A stretch of 64,000 nt of DNA from an uncultured Candidatus Melainabacteria bacterium (GTDB lineage Bacteria; Cyanobacteriota; Vampirovibrionia; Gastranaerophilales; Gastranaerophilaceae). Every line of letters begins with the position of its first letter. Position 1 is the stretch's first letter. Of the stretch, positions 40,989 through 50,553 are shown piece after piece. Made by a program: the position numbers and the translations under genes. A model generated the notes under the pieces. That model was not told the DNA's origin. It made no database searches and worked only from the letters and a program-made list of their open reading frames with translations. The stretch is taken from NCBI GenBank assembly GCA_934667125.1, contig CAKULF010000002.1:248001-312000 (forward strand). Direction: 5' to 3'.

Positions 40989-41476
40989 TGATTTCAACTA
41001 TTGAACTATACGAAGCAATCCGCGAACGTTTAGAATCAACGTTCCCGAATATTACGGTGCAACAAAAAGACATTAAGAATATTTTGCGACCGTCTTTATA
41101 TATTCAATATGTCGGCAAGAATCTTGAAAAAACCGCAAAAGAATATTTTTCGGACAAGATTTCATTCAATATTATTTATTTTTCAAAAGAAGAACAAATT
41201 TTGGAACTTCTTGAAATTGAAGAAGCAATTACAAAGGCTTTTAACGCGCCTTTAATTATCCGCGATGATAAATCTATCGTGGAAGTAGAAAAAGACGCGT
41301 TACAGAGCAACCTGAACGAAGAAGACTATTTCTTGAACGCAACAATGGACTTCACTTTGACGCAAAGAATGTCAGAAGACGAAACAGGCGAGGAAATGGA
41401 AGAAATCGACTTCGTATTGAAGCAGGAAGACAATTCGGAAATATACGACGATTCAATGTCAGATATTGAAATATAA
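40988..41476 (+). CDS. Tail terminator-like protein
   Basis: 162 residues, start fused to the previous stop. STIELYEAIRERLESTFP and LRPSLYIQYVG, with a long acidic tail, match the DUF6838-type proteins found before sheath genes in PBSX-like phages. Presumed to cap the tail tube. Confidence 0.68.
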   Translation: MISTIELYEAIRERLESTFPNITVQQKDIKNILRPSLYIQYVGKNLEKTAKEYFSDKISFNIIYFSKEEQILELLEIEEAITKAFNAPLIIRDDKSIVEVEKDALQSNLNEEDYFLNATMDFTLTQRMSEDETGEEMEEIDFVLKQEDNSEIYDDSMSDIEI

Positions 41477-41487
41477 AGGAGAGTTAC

Positions 41488-42732
41488 ATGGCAAAATTAA
41501 CTATTGACGACATCAAAGCGACGATTGAAGTTATATTCAAACAACGTGTCGCAAACTTAATCGCAGTCGGAACAAAAGGACGTGTTCTTTTTTGTTTGAA
41601 AAACGAAAACGTAGCATTTTTATATAAGCACGTTTCCGCGTCAAAAACGTATTACACAAAAACACCGCTTGCGGTTGATGTAATGGTATATTCAGACGAA
41701 GCATGCGAAACCGAAGTCGGCGCAATTACTGAATATGAAGCGGGAACTTCTTTCAAAATTGACACTACTTCATACGCATTGACTAGCGAAAACACAATCG
41801 CAACACACGGATTCAGAAAAAGGGTATTCGGTTCGGCAGTTTTCAGCCTTGACGGTGAAGAAAAACTAGAAAAACAAATCAAGCAGATTTTCAACGGCGG
41901 GGCGGTTGAAGTTACAGTCCTTGAATATTCAAAGAATATGTCCGCAGTAGTAGAGCAAATCAACACGATTGATTGGAACTGGTTATTTACAACCGAAGCG
42001 GACGAGCAAACGACCGTTGCTTCATATTGCAAAGAGAAAAAACGCTTCGGGCTTGTTTATAATTTACAATCCGATTCAATGTTTGTTGTTTCTTGCAACA
42101 ATCCGTCAGCAATTCTTGCAGACGACGACAAAACAACAATTTACACGGTTGACTTGTTGCCGATTCTTATGGGTGTAATTGCGGGTTGTCCTTACGATAA
42201 ATCTATTTCTTACAAAGTATTTACGGAATTGAAATCCGTTGAACTTCCGTCAGAAATTTTGCAAGGTCAATGCACTTTATACAATGAAGAAGAAGGTGTC
42301 CGAGTTGCAAGCCCTGTTAATACTTTGTTGACATTAGGCGAAAACGTAACGGAAGACATGAAATCAATTTGTATTGTTGAGGGAATGCAACGTCTTAAAG
42401 AAGATATTAAATACGCTTTCCGTACCGCTTACAAAGGCAAATACAAAAATAAATATGATAATCAATGTTTGTTCTTTTCCGCTTGTAATTATTATTTGAA
42501 ACAATTAGAAGATTTGGGAATCCTTGACCCTGATTATGATAACAATGTCGATGTAAACGTTAAAAAACAACGTGAAATGTGGATTGCAGTCGGCAAAGAC
42601 GCGGACGAAATTAACAAAAAATCAGACATGGAAATCAAAGAATTGACTTTCAAAAAAATGGTTTATCCGCTTGTAAATGCGAAATTCCTTGACGCAATCG
42701 AGGGAATGAGCATGGAAGTTGAAATGTATTAA
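41488..42732 (+). CDS. Contractile tail sheath (XkdK-like)
   Basis: 414 residues, AAAGGAGAG upstream. Its order before a tube gene, and segments such as GGAVEVTVLEYS, DDKTTIYTVDLLPILMGVI and MKSICIVEGMQRLKEDIKYA, match XkdK of Bacillus PBSX. Subunits contract to drive the tube through the envelope; this makes the phage a myovirus morphotype. Confidence 0.9.
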   Translation: MAKLTIDDIKATIEVIFKQRVANLIAVGTKGRVLFCLKNENVAFLYKHVSASKTYYTKTPLAVDVMVYSDEACETEVGAITEYEAGTSFKIDTTSYALTSENTIATHGFRKRVFGSAVFSLDGEEKLEKQIKQIFNGGAVEVTVLEYSKNMSAVVEQINTIDWNWLFTTEADEQTTVASYCKEKKRFGLVYNLQSDSMFVVSCNNPSAILADDDKTTIYTVDLLPILMGVIAGCPYDKSISYKVFTELKSVELPSEILQGQCTLYNEEEGVRVASPVNTLLTLGENVTEDMKSICIVEGMQRLKEDIKYAFRTAYKGKYKNKYDNQCLFFSACNYYLKQLEDLGILDPDYDNNVDVNVKKQREMWIAVGKDADEINKKSDMEIKELTFKKMVYPLVNAKFLDAIEGMSMEVEMY

Positions 42733-42796
42733 GCATAAGACTTCATAAGCGAGCAATTAAAACGGTTAGAACTTAAAACATAGGAGTAAATAAAAA

Positions 42797-43216
42797 ATGC
42801 CTTTTAATACAAACGAAACATTCAACGGCACAAACGGCACTTTGTGGATAAATAACACACCTTGCGCGTCCGTGCAGAGTTTTTCATTCAAGCAAACAAA
42901 CGTCTATGAAGACATCAAAAAATCAGGTTCTTTGAGCAAGTCCCGCCGACTTGTCGGTGTTGAATACGCGGGGACAATTTCAAAATACAAAGTCGATAAT
43001 ACTTTCATTAGTTTAATGAAAGAATACAAAAACGGCGACGAGCCTGAAATTAAACTTGTCGGCAAGATTACAAACAAGACAACGGGAATCACCGAACGTG
43101 TCGAAATTACGGGTGTTACTTTGGGCGAATTAGACATATTGAATTTTGAACAACAAAAAGTCGTTACCGAAGAAATACCGTTTGAAGCGGAAGACTGGAA
43201 TCCGATTGACTTGTAA
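42797..43216 (+). CDS. Tail tube protein (XkdM-like)
   Basis: 139 residues. NGTLWINNTPCASVQSFSFK and the GVEYAGTISKYKVDNTF strand pair match XkdM tube subunits. TAGGAG upstream. Followed by a terminator-type hairpin, consistent with high expression of this gene. Confidence 0.9.
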   Translation: MPFNTNETFNGTNGTLWINNTPCASVQSFSFKQTNVYEDIKKSGSLSKSRRLVGVEYAGTISKYKVDNTFISLMKEYKNGDEPEIKLVGKITNKTTGITERVEITGVTLGELDILNFEQQKVVTEEIPFEAEDWNPIDL

Positions 43217-43225
43217 TCAAAATAT

Positions 43226-43289
43226 ATAGGTTAGTTCATTTGCTTGTTTTGGAAACCTATTCAACTAAAACCGAAAACAAGCATTTTTT
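43226..43289 (+). terminator. Terminator-like hairpin with interlocking second stem
   Basis: Stem B: GCTTGTTTT (43242-43250) with AAAACAAGC (43274-43282), then six T. Stem A: ATAGGTT (43226-43232) with AACCTAT (43254-43260). B's left arm lies in A's loop and its right arm outside, so together they would form a pseudoknot or compete. Confidence 0.55.
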
Positions 43290-43313
43290 AATGCAAAAGA
43301 AAGGACAACAGGC

Positions 43314-43691
43314 ATGGCAGAAGAAAAAAAACTCGTTACTACTGAAATGTTTTTAGCAAAGAAAAAGGTTATTGACAAAAAGCCTGACGCTTTTTATTCC
43401 GAAACATTCGGCGGATATATCGAGATTGAAAACACACATTGCGAAGCGTTTATTGAAACTTTGGGCGATGAAACAATCGACCGAACTTATAAAATCTCTC
43501 GTTTGGTTTATGAAAATTGTCCGCAATTCCGCGATTCGGTTTTGTTGGAAGAATACGGAATTAAAGACCCGTATGAATTACCGCAAAAAATATATGAATC
43601 TCGTTTAATGGAACTTTACGAACTGGGCGCAGTTATCATGAGTGTTTACGGTTATACGGAAGAAGTTATCGAAAAGATTAAAAAAAAATAA
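43314..43691 (+). CDS. Tail assembly chaperone (XkdN-like), short form
   Basis: 125 residues, acidic, alpha-helical. TEMFLAKKKVIDKKPDAFYS and YKISRLVYENCPQFRDSVLL fit the XkdN family between tube and tape measure. It ends ATT AAA AAA AAA TAA at 43677-43691; the -1 frame continues to 43852, giving a 179-residue long form. Confidence 0.85.
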   Translation: MAEEKKLVTTEMFLAKKKVIDKKPDAFYSETFGGYIEIENTHCEAFIETLGDETIDRTYKISRLVYENCPQFRDSVLLEEYGIKDPYELPQKIYESRLMELYELGAVIMSVYGYTEEVIEKIKKK

Positions 43692-43852
43692 ATGAAGATA
43701 AAGACTTCCAATTCTTACATTTTTATTTGCAAAAAGGCTTCACGCTTCAATATTTGCTTAATTTGACTATTGAAGAAAAACAATTCATGACCGCTTCAAT
43801 GGAACAAACATTAGAGGATAAAAACGAACTATGGGAAAGACTATCGGCTTAA
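43680..43852 (+). CDS. Frameshift extension of the tail chaperone (gpGT-type long form)
   Basis: A nine-A run (43680-43688) provides A AAA AAA slippery heptamers directly before the stop. The -1 frame then encodes 54 residues (NEDKDFQFLHFYLQ... TASMEQTLEDKNELWERLSA, stop 43850-43852) with no start or ribosome site of its own. Conserved frameshifting at this position, between tube and tape measure, is established for tailed phages (lambda G/GT). The end overlaps the tape-measure start by 22 bases. Confidence 0.82.
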
Positions 43853-45363
43853 TTATGGCGATTCAAGACAAAGTTTCGCCGAACATTAAAAAAATAGCGG
43901 ATAAAATCGGTATCACCGAAAAAGAAGCGAAAAAACTTAATAATCAAGTAAACAAATTGTCAAAAGATTTAAGCAATAAATTAAAAGGGGCTTGCACCGC
44001 CGTTGGAATCGGGTTCGGGGCAGTTACCGCGACGGCGGGGGTTCTGATAAATAAGACGATTGAAGCGGGCGACCGTATCGACAAAATGTCGCAAAAAATC
44101 GGAATGTCGCGTCAAGCGTTTCAAGAATGGGACTTTATCATGTCGCAAAACGGCGGAAGTGTTGAAAGTTTGCAAATGGGCTACAAAGCATTAGCCAATC
44201 AAATGGGCGGAGTTCAAAAAGGTTCAAAAGATTCAATCGGCTATTTTAAAAAATTAGGTGTAGCAGTCAAAGACAATCATGGACAGTTAAGAAAACAAGA
44301 AGACGTTTTCAACGATACCGTGCGCGCCTTGCAAAATATGAAAAATCCGACGGAAAAAGCAATTATTGCAAACAAACTTTTCGGAAAATCCGCTATTGAA
44401 ATGAAACCGTTATTAAATCAGACTTCGGAATCGGTGGACACGTTGCGCAAACGTGCAAACGATTTAGGCATGGTTATGTCAGACGAAGCGGTGGACGCTT
44501 CCGTCAAATTAACCGATTCAATAGACGCGATTCAAAGGTCTTTTTCAGCATTCGGAAATCAAATCGGGGCGCAGTTAGTTCCATACGTTCAGCAATTAGC
44601 GGACGAATTGATTAACCATTTACCGCAAATTAAATCAGCGTTAGACCCCGTTTTGAACGGCTTATCAAATACAATTAAGTTTCTTATGGAACATATTAAC
44701 GGGGTCATATTCGTTGCGACGGCTTGTTTGTCAACATTCCTTGCTTATAAAGCAATCAACGGAGTAATAACAACGATTAAGACGTTACAGACTATTATTC
44801 AAGCCGTTACAGTAGCGCAAGGACTTTGGAATGCGGTCATGATTGCAAATCCTATCGGGTTAATTGCAACGGGTATCGGTTTATTGATTGCGGGTATAGT
44901 TCTTTTAATTAAGAACTGGGACACCGTAAAACAAAAAACGGTTGAATTTGCAACGATTGCAGTTCAAAAGATTCAATCAATGTGGGAAAAAATCAAACCT
45001 ATTTTTGAGAAAATCGCAAAAATAGCAAAGATTGCGTTTCAGTTCACCCCTGTTGGAATGGCTATCAATGCGGGAAAAGCAGTCGCGGGCGCGGTCGAAA
45101 AACACAAAAAAAACGCGTTGGGAACTTCTTACTATTCGGGCGGTAGTACACGAATAAACGAGTTCGGTGGTGAAATTGTCGATTTACCGCAAGGGTCGCG
45201 CATTATTCCGCATGATATTTCGCGAGAAATGGCGAAAAATAGCGGGGGCGGAATTAACGTTCAAGTAACAATCATGGGAAATATGGTCGGCAATCAAGAA
45301 TTTTTGAATCAACTTGCGGACGTATTCGCCCGTAAATTACAAGTAGCAATGGCGGTGAAATAA
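43831..45363 (+). CDS. Tape measure protein
   Basis: 510 residues: sets tail length and travels down the tube. Coiled N-terminus (EKEAKKLNNQVNKLSKDLSN), hydrophobic glycine/alanine segment about 57-75, TMP-type repeats (MSQKIGMSRQAFQEW), and two membrane-type segments near 290-360. At about 1.5 angstrom per residue the tail would be roughly 75 nm. The C-terminus (SRIIPHDISREMAKNSGG) is typical of Xkd-type tape measures. Confidence 0.92.
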   Translation: MGKTIGLIMAIQDKVSPNIKKIADKIGITEKEAKKLNNQVNKLSKDLSNKLKGACTAVGIGFGAVTATAGVLINKTIEAGDRIDKMSQKIGMSRQAFQEWDFIMSQNGGSVESLQMGYKALANQMGGVQKGSKDSIGYFKKLGVAVKDNHGQLRKQEDVFNDTVRALQNMKNPTEKAIIANKLFGKSAIEMKPLLNQTSESVDTLRKRANDLGMVMSDEAVDASVKLTDSIDAIQRSFSAFGNQIGAQLVPYVQQLADELINHLPQIKSALDPVLNGLSNTIKFLMEHINGVIFVATACLSTFLAYKAINGVITTIKTLQTIIQAVTVAQGLWNAVMIANPIGLIATGIGLLIAGIVLLIKNWDTVKQKTVEFATIAVQKIQSMWEKIKPIFEKIAKIAKIAFQFTPVGMAINAGKAVAGAVEKHKKNALGTSYYSGGSTRINEFGGEIVDLPQGSRIIPHDISREMAKNSGGGINVQVTIMGNMVGNQEFLNQLADVFARKLQVAMAVK

Positions 45364-45878
45364 TGTTCCTTACAATGAGCGACATAAAAGCAACAAGTCT
45401 TTTTGTTGTCCCGATAGTTCCGCCTGATGTAGAGTTCAGGCATGGGGGCGAGAATCAGACCTTACAAACAGTTAAAGGGAATGTCCGACTTGTCGGAAAA
45501 CAGACTTTACAAACGATTAGTTGGTCTTCGGTTTTTCCTGTTCGGAAAAATTATCCGTTTGTGGCGGTTGGTTCGCGTCTTAACGGGTATGAATATATTA
45601 ACTTTTTGGAAAAATCAATCAAGAGCGAAGTGCCTATCCGAATTGTTGCAACAACGGCGCGAAAACGTCCGATTTGTAACATGCTAGCAAGTATCGACGA
45701 CGGCTTTTCATGGTCGGTTGATACAGCGGGTGATATTCGTTATTCGTTATCTTTGACAGAATTTCCTGTTAAAGTTTGGGACTATGTCAACGCGTCGCCG
45801 ACATTAACGCAATACTTAACAACGATTGCAGTTCAAAGCGTCGCAAAAAAAGCCCTTTCGGGTGTTGGGTTGTTATGA
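45363..45878 (+). CDS. Baseplate/tail protein (XkdP-like)
   Basis: 171 residues; start fused to the previous stop. Mixed beta fold with VFPVRKNYPFVAVGSRLNGY and DDGFSWSVDTAGDIRYSLSL, the pattern of XkdP N-terminal domains. Unlike PBSX XkdP, no LysM domain follows, so peptidoglycan binding is probably supplied elsewhere. Confidence 0.75.
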   Translation: MFLTMSDIKATSLFVVPIVPPDVEFRHGGENQTLQTVKGNVRLVGKQTLQTISWSSVFPVRKNYPFVAVGSRLNGYEYINFLEKSIKSEVPIRIVATTARKRPICNMLASIDDGFSWSVDTAGDIRYSLSLTEFPVKVWDYVNASPTLTQYLTTIAVQSVAKKALSGVGLL

Positions 45879-46813
45879 TTTATAAATATTTGATAAATGG
45901 AAACGAAGTCGAAAACATTGTTTCGCCTGAATGGTCGGACGATTTAGACAATTATGCGAACACTTTTTCTTTTTCAACGTGCAACGCGTATGAAATCGGG
46001 TCATTGTTTCAGATTCAAACCGAAACAGGCGAAATCGTTTTAAAGGGAATAATTACAGACTTTGAACAGAGCGAGCCGAACGTTTTAAGATATTCGGGCT
46101 TTGATTGCGGATTCTATATCAATCAGAATGAAATTATTGAACAATTCAAAAAGATTAAGATTTCGGACGCGATTAAGAAGTTATGCGAAAATTACAAAAT
46201 ACCTATCGGCAAAATACCGAATATGACTTCGACCGTAACAGAAATTTTCAAGGATAAAAAATTAAGTGATGTAATTAGTCAATTATTAGATTATGCGAAA
46301 TTAAAAGGTTGCGTCAAAGATGTATATTTGACATGTGCAACGGGCAAACTTGAAATATTAACTTACGGAAAATTAAGCAACTTGACGGGTGATATGAACG
46401 TCTTTTCGACAAAATCGCAAAAGACAATCAATTCGCCGTCGTTAAAAGTATCTATGCAAGATTTGCGAAATCGTGTCGTTATTGCGGATAATTCGGACAA
46501 AAACCGAACACGCGTAACGATTAGCGATTCAAAATCAATCAGCAAATACGGTTTGCTTCAGGAAGTTGAAACGGTGGACACATCAAAGACAAACAACTTG
46601 AAGAAAATCGCGACCGACAAATTAAAAGAATTAAACAAACTTACGCGTTCTATAAGTATGTCGATGTTAGGCGATTACAGAATGCGAAAAGGGGTAATAA
46701 TGCCGATTGATTGCGAAGAATACGGAGTTAAAGGCGATTTTTTGATTAAGTCTTCAAAACACGAAATCGACGGAAACGTCGAAAAAGTAACGGTTAATCT
46801 TGAAATGCGTTAA
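45875..46813 (+). CDS. Baseplate hub protein (XkdQ-like)
   Basis: 312 residues from ATG 45875 (ATGA overlap). WSDDLDNYANTFSFS and GSLFQIQTETGEIVLKGIIT form the first hub barrel; FEQSEPNVLRYSGFDCGFYI and a RVVIADNSDK segment follow, as in gp27/gpD-type XkdQ. Links the tube to the spike. Confidence 0.88.
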   Translation: MIYKYLINGNEVENIVSPEWSDDLDNYANTFSFSTCNAYEIGSLFQIQTETGEIVLKGIITDFEQSEPNVLRYSGFDCGFYINQNEIIEQFKKIKISDAIKKLCENYKIPIGKIPNMTSTVTEIFKDKKLSDVISQLLDYAKLKGCVKDVYLTCATGKLEILTYGKLSNLTGDMNVFSTKSQKTINSPSLKVSMQDLRNRVVIADNSDKNRTRVTISDSKSISKYGLLQEVETVDTSKTNNLKKIATDKLKELNKLTRSISMSMLGDYRMRKGVIMPIDCEEYGVKGDFLIKSSKHEIDGNVEKVTVNLEMR

Positions 46814-46832
46814 TAATAGGGGATAAACAGGC

Positions 46833-47309
46833 ATGGAAATCGGAAACGAGCAAAAAGACTTTTTCGGAGTTCTTGCGGGGGAATTAAAAGGACGCGACAA
46901 TCCGACAGACTTAAAAAGCGGAATCGTTGCGAAAGTTGAACAAGTTGCGCCGTTCGTAATCGTGAGTTATTCCGACGGTAAAATCATGTTGAATGAAAAC
47001 GAAGAACTTTTGATTTCTGAATTTTTTCGCTTACGTTGCAATATTGACAAAACGGGGACATTGTCTTCAACCGTTCCGAGTGATACAGACAATGCCGAAT
47101 CTATAACCGAAACACATTCTAGCACAGGGACGGCTTGTCAAATGCCGAACGCAATTTCAAGTCTTGCTAGTGCGATTTTGGGAGTTCGCGACGAATTACT
47201 TGCGCTTAAATGCGATTTGCAAATCGGCGACCATGTACTGTTAGCGAGTTTGGAACAAAAAGACCGCTATATTTTGATTGATAAAATTCTAGGTGAGGTT
47301 CAAGAATAA
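46833..47309 (+). CDS. Baseplate spike-region protein (DUF2577, XkdR-like)
   Basis: 158 residues. SGIVAKVEQVAPFVIVSYSD and the final LQIGDHVLLASLEQKDRYIL strands match DUF2577, an OB-type domain near the spike. A Ser/Thr-rich insertion (about 72-100) is unusual. The stop overlaps the next ATG. Confidence 0.82.
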   Translation: MEIGNEQKDFFGVLAGELKGRDNPTDLKSGIVAKVEQVAPFVIVSYSDGKIMLNENEELLISEFFRLRCNIDKTGTLSSTVPSDTDNAESITETHSSTGTACQMPNAISSLASAILGVRDELLALKCDLQIGDHVLLASLEQKDRYILIDKILGEVQE

Positions 47310-47776
47310 TGTTTCCGACAATAATTGAAGAAACCGAAAACGAAACGCAATCTTTGCGCGATAAAGTTATATCAACGGGTACTGATTTAAACTATACCCC
47401 TGTAATGGATTTCTCAAAAAAAGTTTTGTTAATGACGAACGGCAGTCCAAAAATAACAAACGATATTGAAGCAATTCGACAATGGATAATTTTATTTATT
47501 ACCACCCCGAAAAACACATATAAAATCTATGAGGGGACAGACTTCGGAACATCAATCCGAAAACTATTCGGACATAAAACCTTGAACAACGGCTTTGAAG
47601 AATCGGAAGTCGAAAGAGAAGTCCGCGAGGGCTTACCGCTTTGTCCCGCTATTAGTAGCGTAACAAGTTTTAATATGACGAAAGAGGGAAAAACCGTCAA
47701 GATTGAAGTTGAAGTCGAACTGTATAACGGGGACTTAGTAACGGAAACGGTGGACGTTTCTTATTTGGTAAAGTGA
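47309..47776 (+). CDS. Baseplate wedge protein (gp25-like, XkdS, DUF2634)
   Basis: 155 residues. ITNDIEAIRQWIILFITTPK and YKIYEGTDFGTSIRKLFG are the gp25/XkdS core; EREVREGLPLCPAISSVTSF closes it. Initiates sheath polymerisation at the baseplate. Confidence 0.88.
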   Translation: MFPTIIEETENETQSLRDKVISTGTDLNYTPVMDFSKKVLLMTNGSPKITNDIEAIRQWIILFITTPKNTYKIYEGTDFGTSIRKLFGHKTLNNGFEESEVEREVREGLPLCPAISSVTSFNMTKEGKTVKIEVEVELYNGDLVTETVDVSYLVK

Positions 47777-47789
47777 GGATATAAAATCA

Positions 47790-49055
47790 ATGTTTTTGAA
47801 CGTAGATAAATCAGACGAACAAATCACGGCAGACATTTTGACGGAAGTTCCGTCAAAGTATCAAAAAAGCGTCGGATTCTTTGCATGGGATTATGCCCGC
47901 GCAATCGCTATCGGCGGATTGAGCAAGGTTTATGAGAAATTGAAATATATTTGCAAAATGGGCGATATAAACAATTTTGAATATGACGACCTTGTTTTGT
48001 TCGTGAAACAGCGTCGCGGGATTGAAGCGCACAAAGCACAAAGCGCGACGGGTTCTTTGACCGCAAAAGGAAACGGAACAATCAGCGTCGGTGATTTATT
48101 TCAAACCGAATCAGGATTGCAATTTAAAGCAACGGAAGAAAAAACGATTACAGAATCGGGAACTTTTGCTATTGAATGCGTAACGGCGGGGGTAGTCGGG
48201 AACGTTCCTGCGGGTCTTATTACAGTTATTCCCGTTAGCATTGCGGGAATTGCAAGCGTAACAAACGAAACCGCAACGTCGGGCGGATATGACGACGAAA
48301 CAAAAGAATCTATTATCGAAAGATACATGGAAGATTTGCAACAGCCGATTACATCAAATAATAAAAACCATTATAAAAAATGGGCTAAAGAAGTAACGGG
48401 AGTGGGCGACGCAAAAATAAAACCGCTATGGAACGGCGACAACACCGTCAAAGTAGTTGTTATCAATACGGATAACGCGCCCGCAGACAAAACACTTGTC
48501 AACGCGGTTCAAAAGTATATTGACCCGTTCGGCTACAAAGTAACAAAAGGCAATTTGACAGGGTATGTTCAAAATTATACAGACGGAAACGTCCCTGTCG
48601 GCGAAACGGTCTTCAAAGATTACGATTTGTCGGAAGTTTTGGCGACGGCGGGAACTGATGAATTTTCGTACGATTCCGAAAAAAAATACGGTTGGGGACA
48701 CGGGAACGGACAAGCGGACATCGGCGCATGCGTTACCGTAGAAAGCGCAAGCGCAAAAAATATTGATATTGCGGTTAAAGTCATTTTGAAATCGGGCGCA
48801 GATTTGCAGACCGTCAAAGAAAACATCAAAGAACAAATCGAAACTTATTTGAAATCGACCGTATTTAACGATTCATATATCAGTTATGCGAAAGTTGGTT
48901 CATATATTTTAAAAGCCGACGGTGTTCTTGATTACGACGAAACATCTTTGAAATTGAATAATGCAAAAGACAATGTTCTTTTAACAGATTCCGACGAAAA
49001 AATCGAAATCGCGATTTTAAACAATCTTGAAGTAACAAAGGAAGAACAGGCATGA
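47790..49055 (+). CDS. Baseplate J-like protein (XkdT)
   Basis: 421 residues. GDLFQTESGLQFKATEEKTI, GTFAIECVTAGVVGNVPAGL and TSGGYDDETKESIIERYMED are canonical gpJ/gp47 motifs. A 100-residue insert in the middle (NYTDGNVPVGETVFKDYDLS...) is longer than in PBSX XkdT. Forms the baseplate wedge. ATGA overlap with the next gene. Confidence 0.93.
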   Translation: MFLNVDKSDEQITADILTEVPSKYQKSVGFFAWDYARAIAIGGLSKVYEKLKYICKMGDINNFEYDDLVLFVKQRRGIEAHKAQSATGSLTAKGNGTISVGDLFQTESGLQFKATEEKTITESGTFAIECVTAGVVGNVPAGLITVIPVSIAGIASVTNETATSGGYDDETKESIIERYMEDLQQPITSNNKNHYKKWAKEVTGVGDAKIKPLWNGDNTVKVVVINTDNAPADKTLVNAVQKYIDPFGYKVTKGNLTGYVQNYTDGNVPVGETVFKDYDLSEVLATAGTDEFSYDSEKKYGWGHGNGQADIGACVTVESASAKNIDIAVKVILKSGADLQTVKENIKEQIETYLKSTVFNDSYISYAKVGSYILKADGVLDYDETSLKLNNAKDNVLLTDSDEKIEIAILNNLEVTKEEQA

Positions 49056-49603
49056 CAATAAAAGACGATATTATCAAGTTAATAAATGCGGTTTACCGTA
49101 ACGACGATCTTATAAACGACTTTACGGAAGCGTTAAGAATCGTTTTTCAACGATTGATTGATTTTTGCGACGCAGTCAAAGACAATCATTTTTTTGACAA
49201 GTTGGACGAAAACGGCTTAATTTGGTGGGAAGTTCGTTTGAAGATAATTCCGTCAGCAACTCAAACGCTTGACGATAGACGCGCGACGGTTCAAGCGAAG
49301 TATTTGTCAAACGGACATAATGAAATTAAGTTAATTCAAATGATTTGCGACAGTTGGAAAAACGGCGAAATCGAAGCGGATTTCGCGGACGGCAAAATAC
49401 AAATTCAATTCGTCGGCTCTTTCGGCATTCCGTCGGATTTGGATTCGTTAAAAGAATCTATCGAAGAAATTAAACCCGCGCATTTACCTATTGCGTGGTT
49501 GTATCGCTATTTGTTGAAAAAAGAAATTCATCACGTTTTGACAAAAGCGCAAATGCAGACGTACAAAAAACATCAATTTTGTAATTGTAAAATAAAGGAA
49601 TAA
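49052..49603 (+). CDS. Baseplate protein (XkdU-like, DUF2313)
   Basis: 183 residues. WWEVRLKIIPSATQTLDDRR then FGIPSDLDSLKESIEEIKPA matches YmfQ/XkdU, the last baseplate gene before the fibres. It connects the wedge to the fibre proteins. Confidence 0.87.
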   Translation: MTIKDDIIKLINAVYRNDDLINDFTEALRIVFQRLIDFCDAVKDNHFFDKLDENGLIWWEVRLKIIPSATQTLDDRRATVQAKYLSNGHNEIKLIQMICDSWKNGEIEADFADGKIQIQFVGSFGIPSDLDSLKESIEEIKPAHLPIAWLYRYLLKKEIHHVLTKAQMQTYKKHQFCNCKIKE

Positions 49604-49608
49604 CAAGC

Positions 49609-50553
49609 ATGGGAAACTCGACAGAAAATTTAAACTTGTATCTAACAGATATGGAAACCGACGGAAATGATTATTTTGATTTCGATAGAGATTTGAACGA
49701 AAATTGGGAAAAAATTGACAAATCTTTTAGCAAAACACTTGTTAAATCAAAAATTACCAACTGTATTCTTGAAGCGCCAAATGGGGTTTTAACAAAAACT
49801 GAAACAGGCTTTATTACATCTAATAATTTAAAAGTTTTAATCCCAAATGGTTTAAACCCTGATGGAACATTGAAAAATATTGAATTTACTAAAGAAGAAA
49901 TTAAAGAAGATAACATAAATTTTGATACAATAAGAAAAAATGAACCATATTACATATATATAACAGAGGACGGAAATGCGCAATACACCACTCGTTTAAA
50001 TGATTGTTATGTATTGCCGAGTGGAACTACTAAAGCTTCAAGGATTATTTATAATATTCCTGAAAATAAATTTTATTTTACAGCGGTCGGCACTATTAAT
50101 TGGCAAGAAAAAAAATTAGCAATTATAGGAACTTTTATCGTAACAAGCACAAATGAAATTAAGCTTAATCCGTTTCAACCAATAAACCTGTTAAAGCAGA
50201 CAGATAAATCACAAATCAGCGGATGGGCGTTACCAAGTAATAAATACATCACTTTGAACTTAGGTGCTAGTGGCTCAACATACACCGCCCCTGCAAATGG
50301 TTGGTTTGCTTGTAATTTCAGCTTAAGTCAATCAAACGCTAGTGACTCAATGTGGATAAAATTATTTAACAAATCCGCAGCAAATCTTGGAGACATGAAG
50401 TGGATTACGAATCGTACACAGGGTGAATATATCGGAGTAATTCCCGTCAAACAAGGTGATGTTATATCAATAGAATATCAAGCTTCATCTGTGTATGTGG
50501 CTAGTTGGGAATATGGTTTGAGGTTTGTTTATGCGGAAGGAGTAAAAGAATAA
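49609..50553 (+). CDS. Tail fibre / receptor-binding protein
   Basis: 314 residues. The N-terminal segment (NLYLTDMETDGNDYFDFDRD, NENWEKIDKSF) is a typical fibre attachment start. The C-terminal 210-310 is a beta-sandwich-like domain (SGSTYTAPANGWFACNFSLS) probably contacting host surface sugars. Codons shift to A/T-ending forms here, unlike the baseplate genes before it, a sign of module exchange. Confidence 0.8.
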   Translation: MGNSTENLNLYLTDMETDGNDYFDFDRDLNENWEKIDKSFSKTLVKSKITNCILEAPNGVLTKTETGFITSNNLKVLIPNGLNPDGTLKNIEFTKEEIKEDNINFDTIRKNEPYYIYITEDGNAQYTTRLNDCYVLPSGTTKASRIIYNIPENKFYFTAVGTINWQEKKLAIIGTFIVTSTNEIKLNPFQPINLLKQTDKSQISGWALPSNKYITLNLGASGSTYTAPANGWFACNFSLSQSNASDSMWIKLFNKSAANLGDMKWITNRTQGEYIGVIPVKQGDVISIEYQASSVYVASWEYGLRFVYAEGVKE

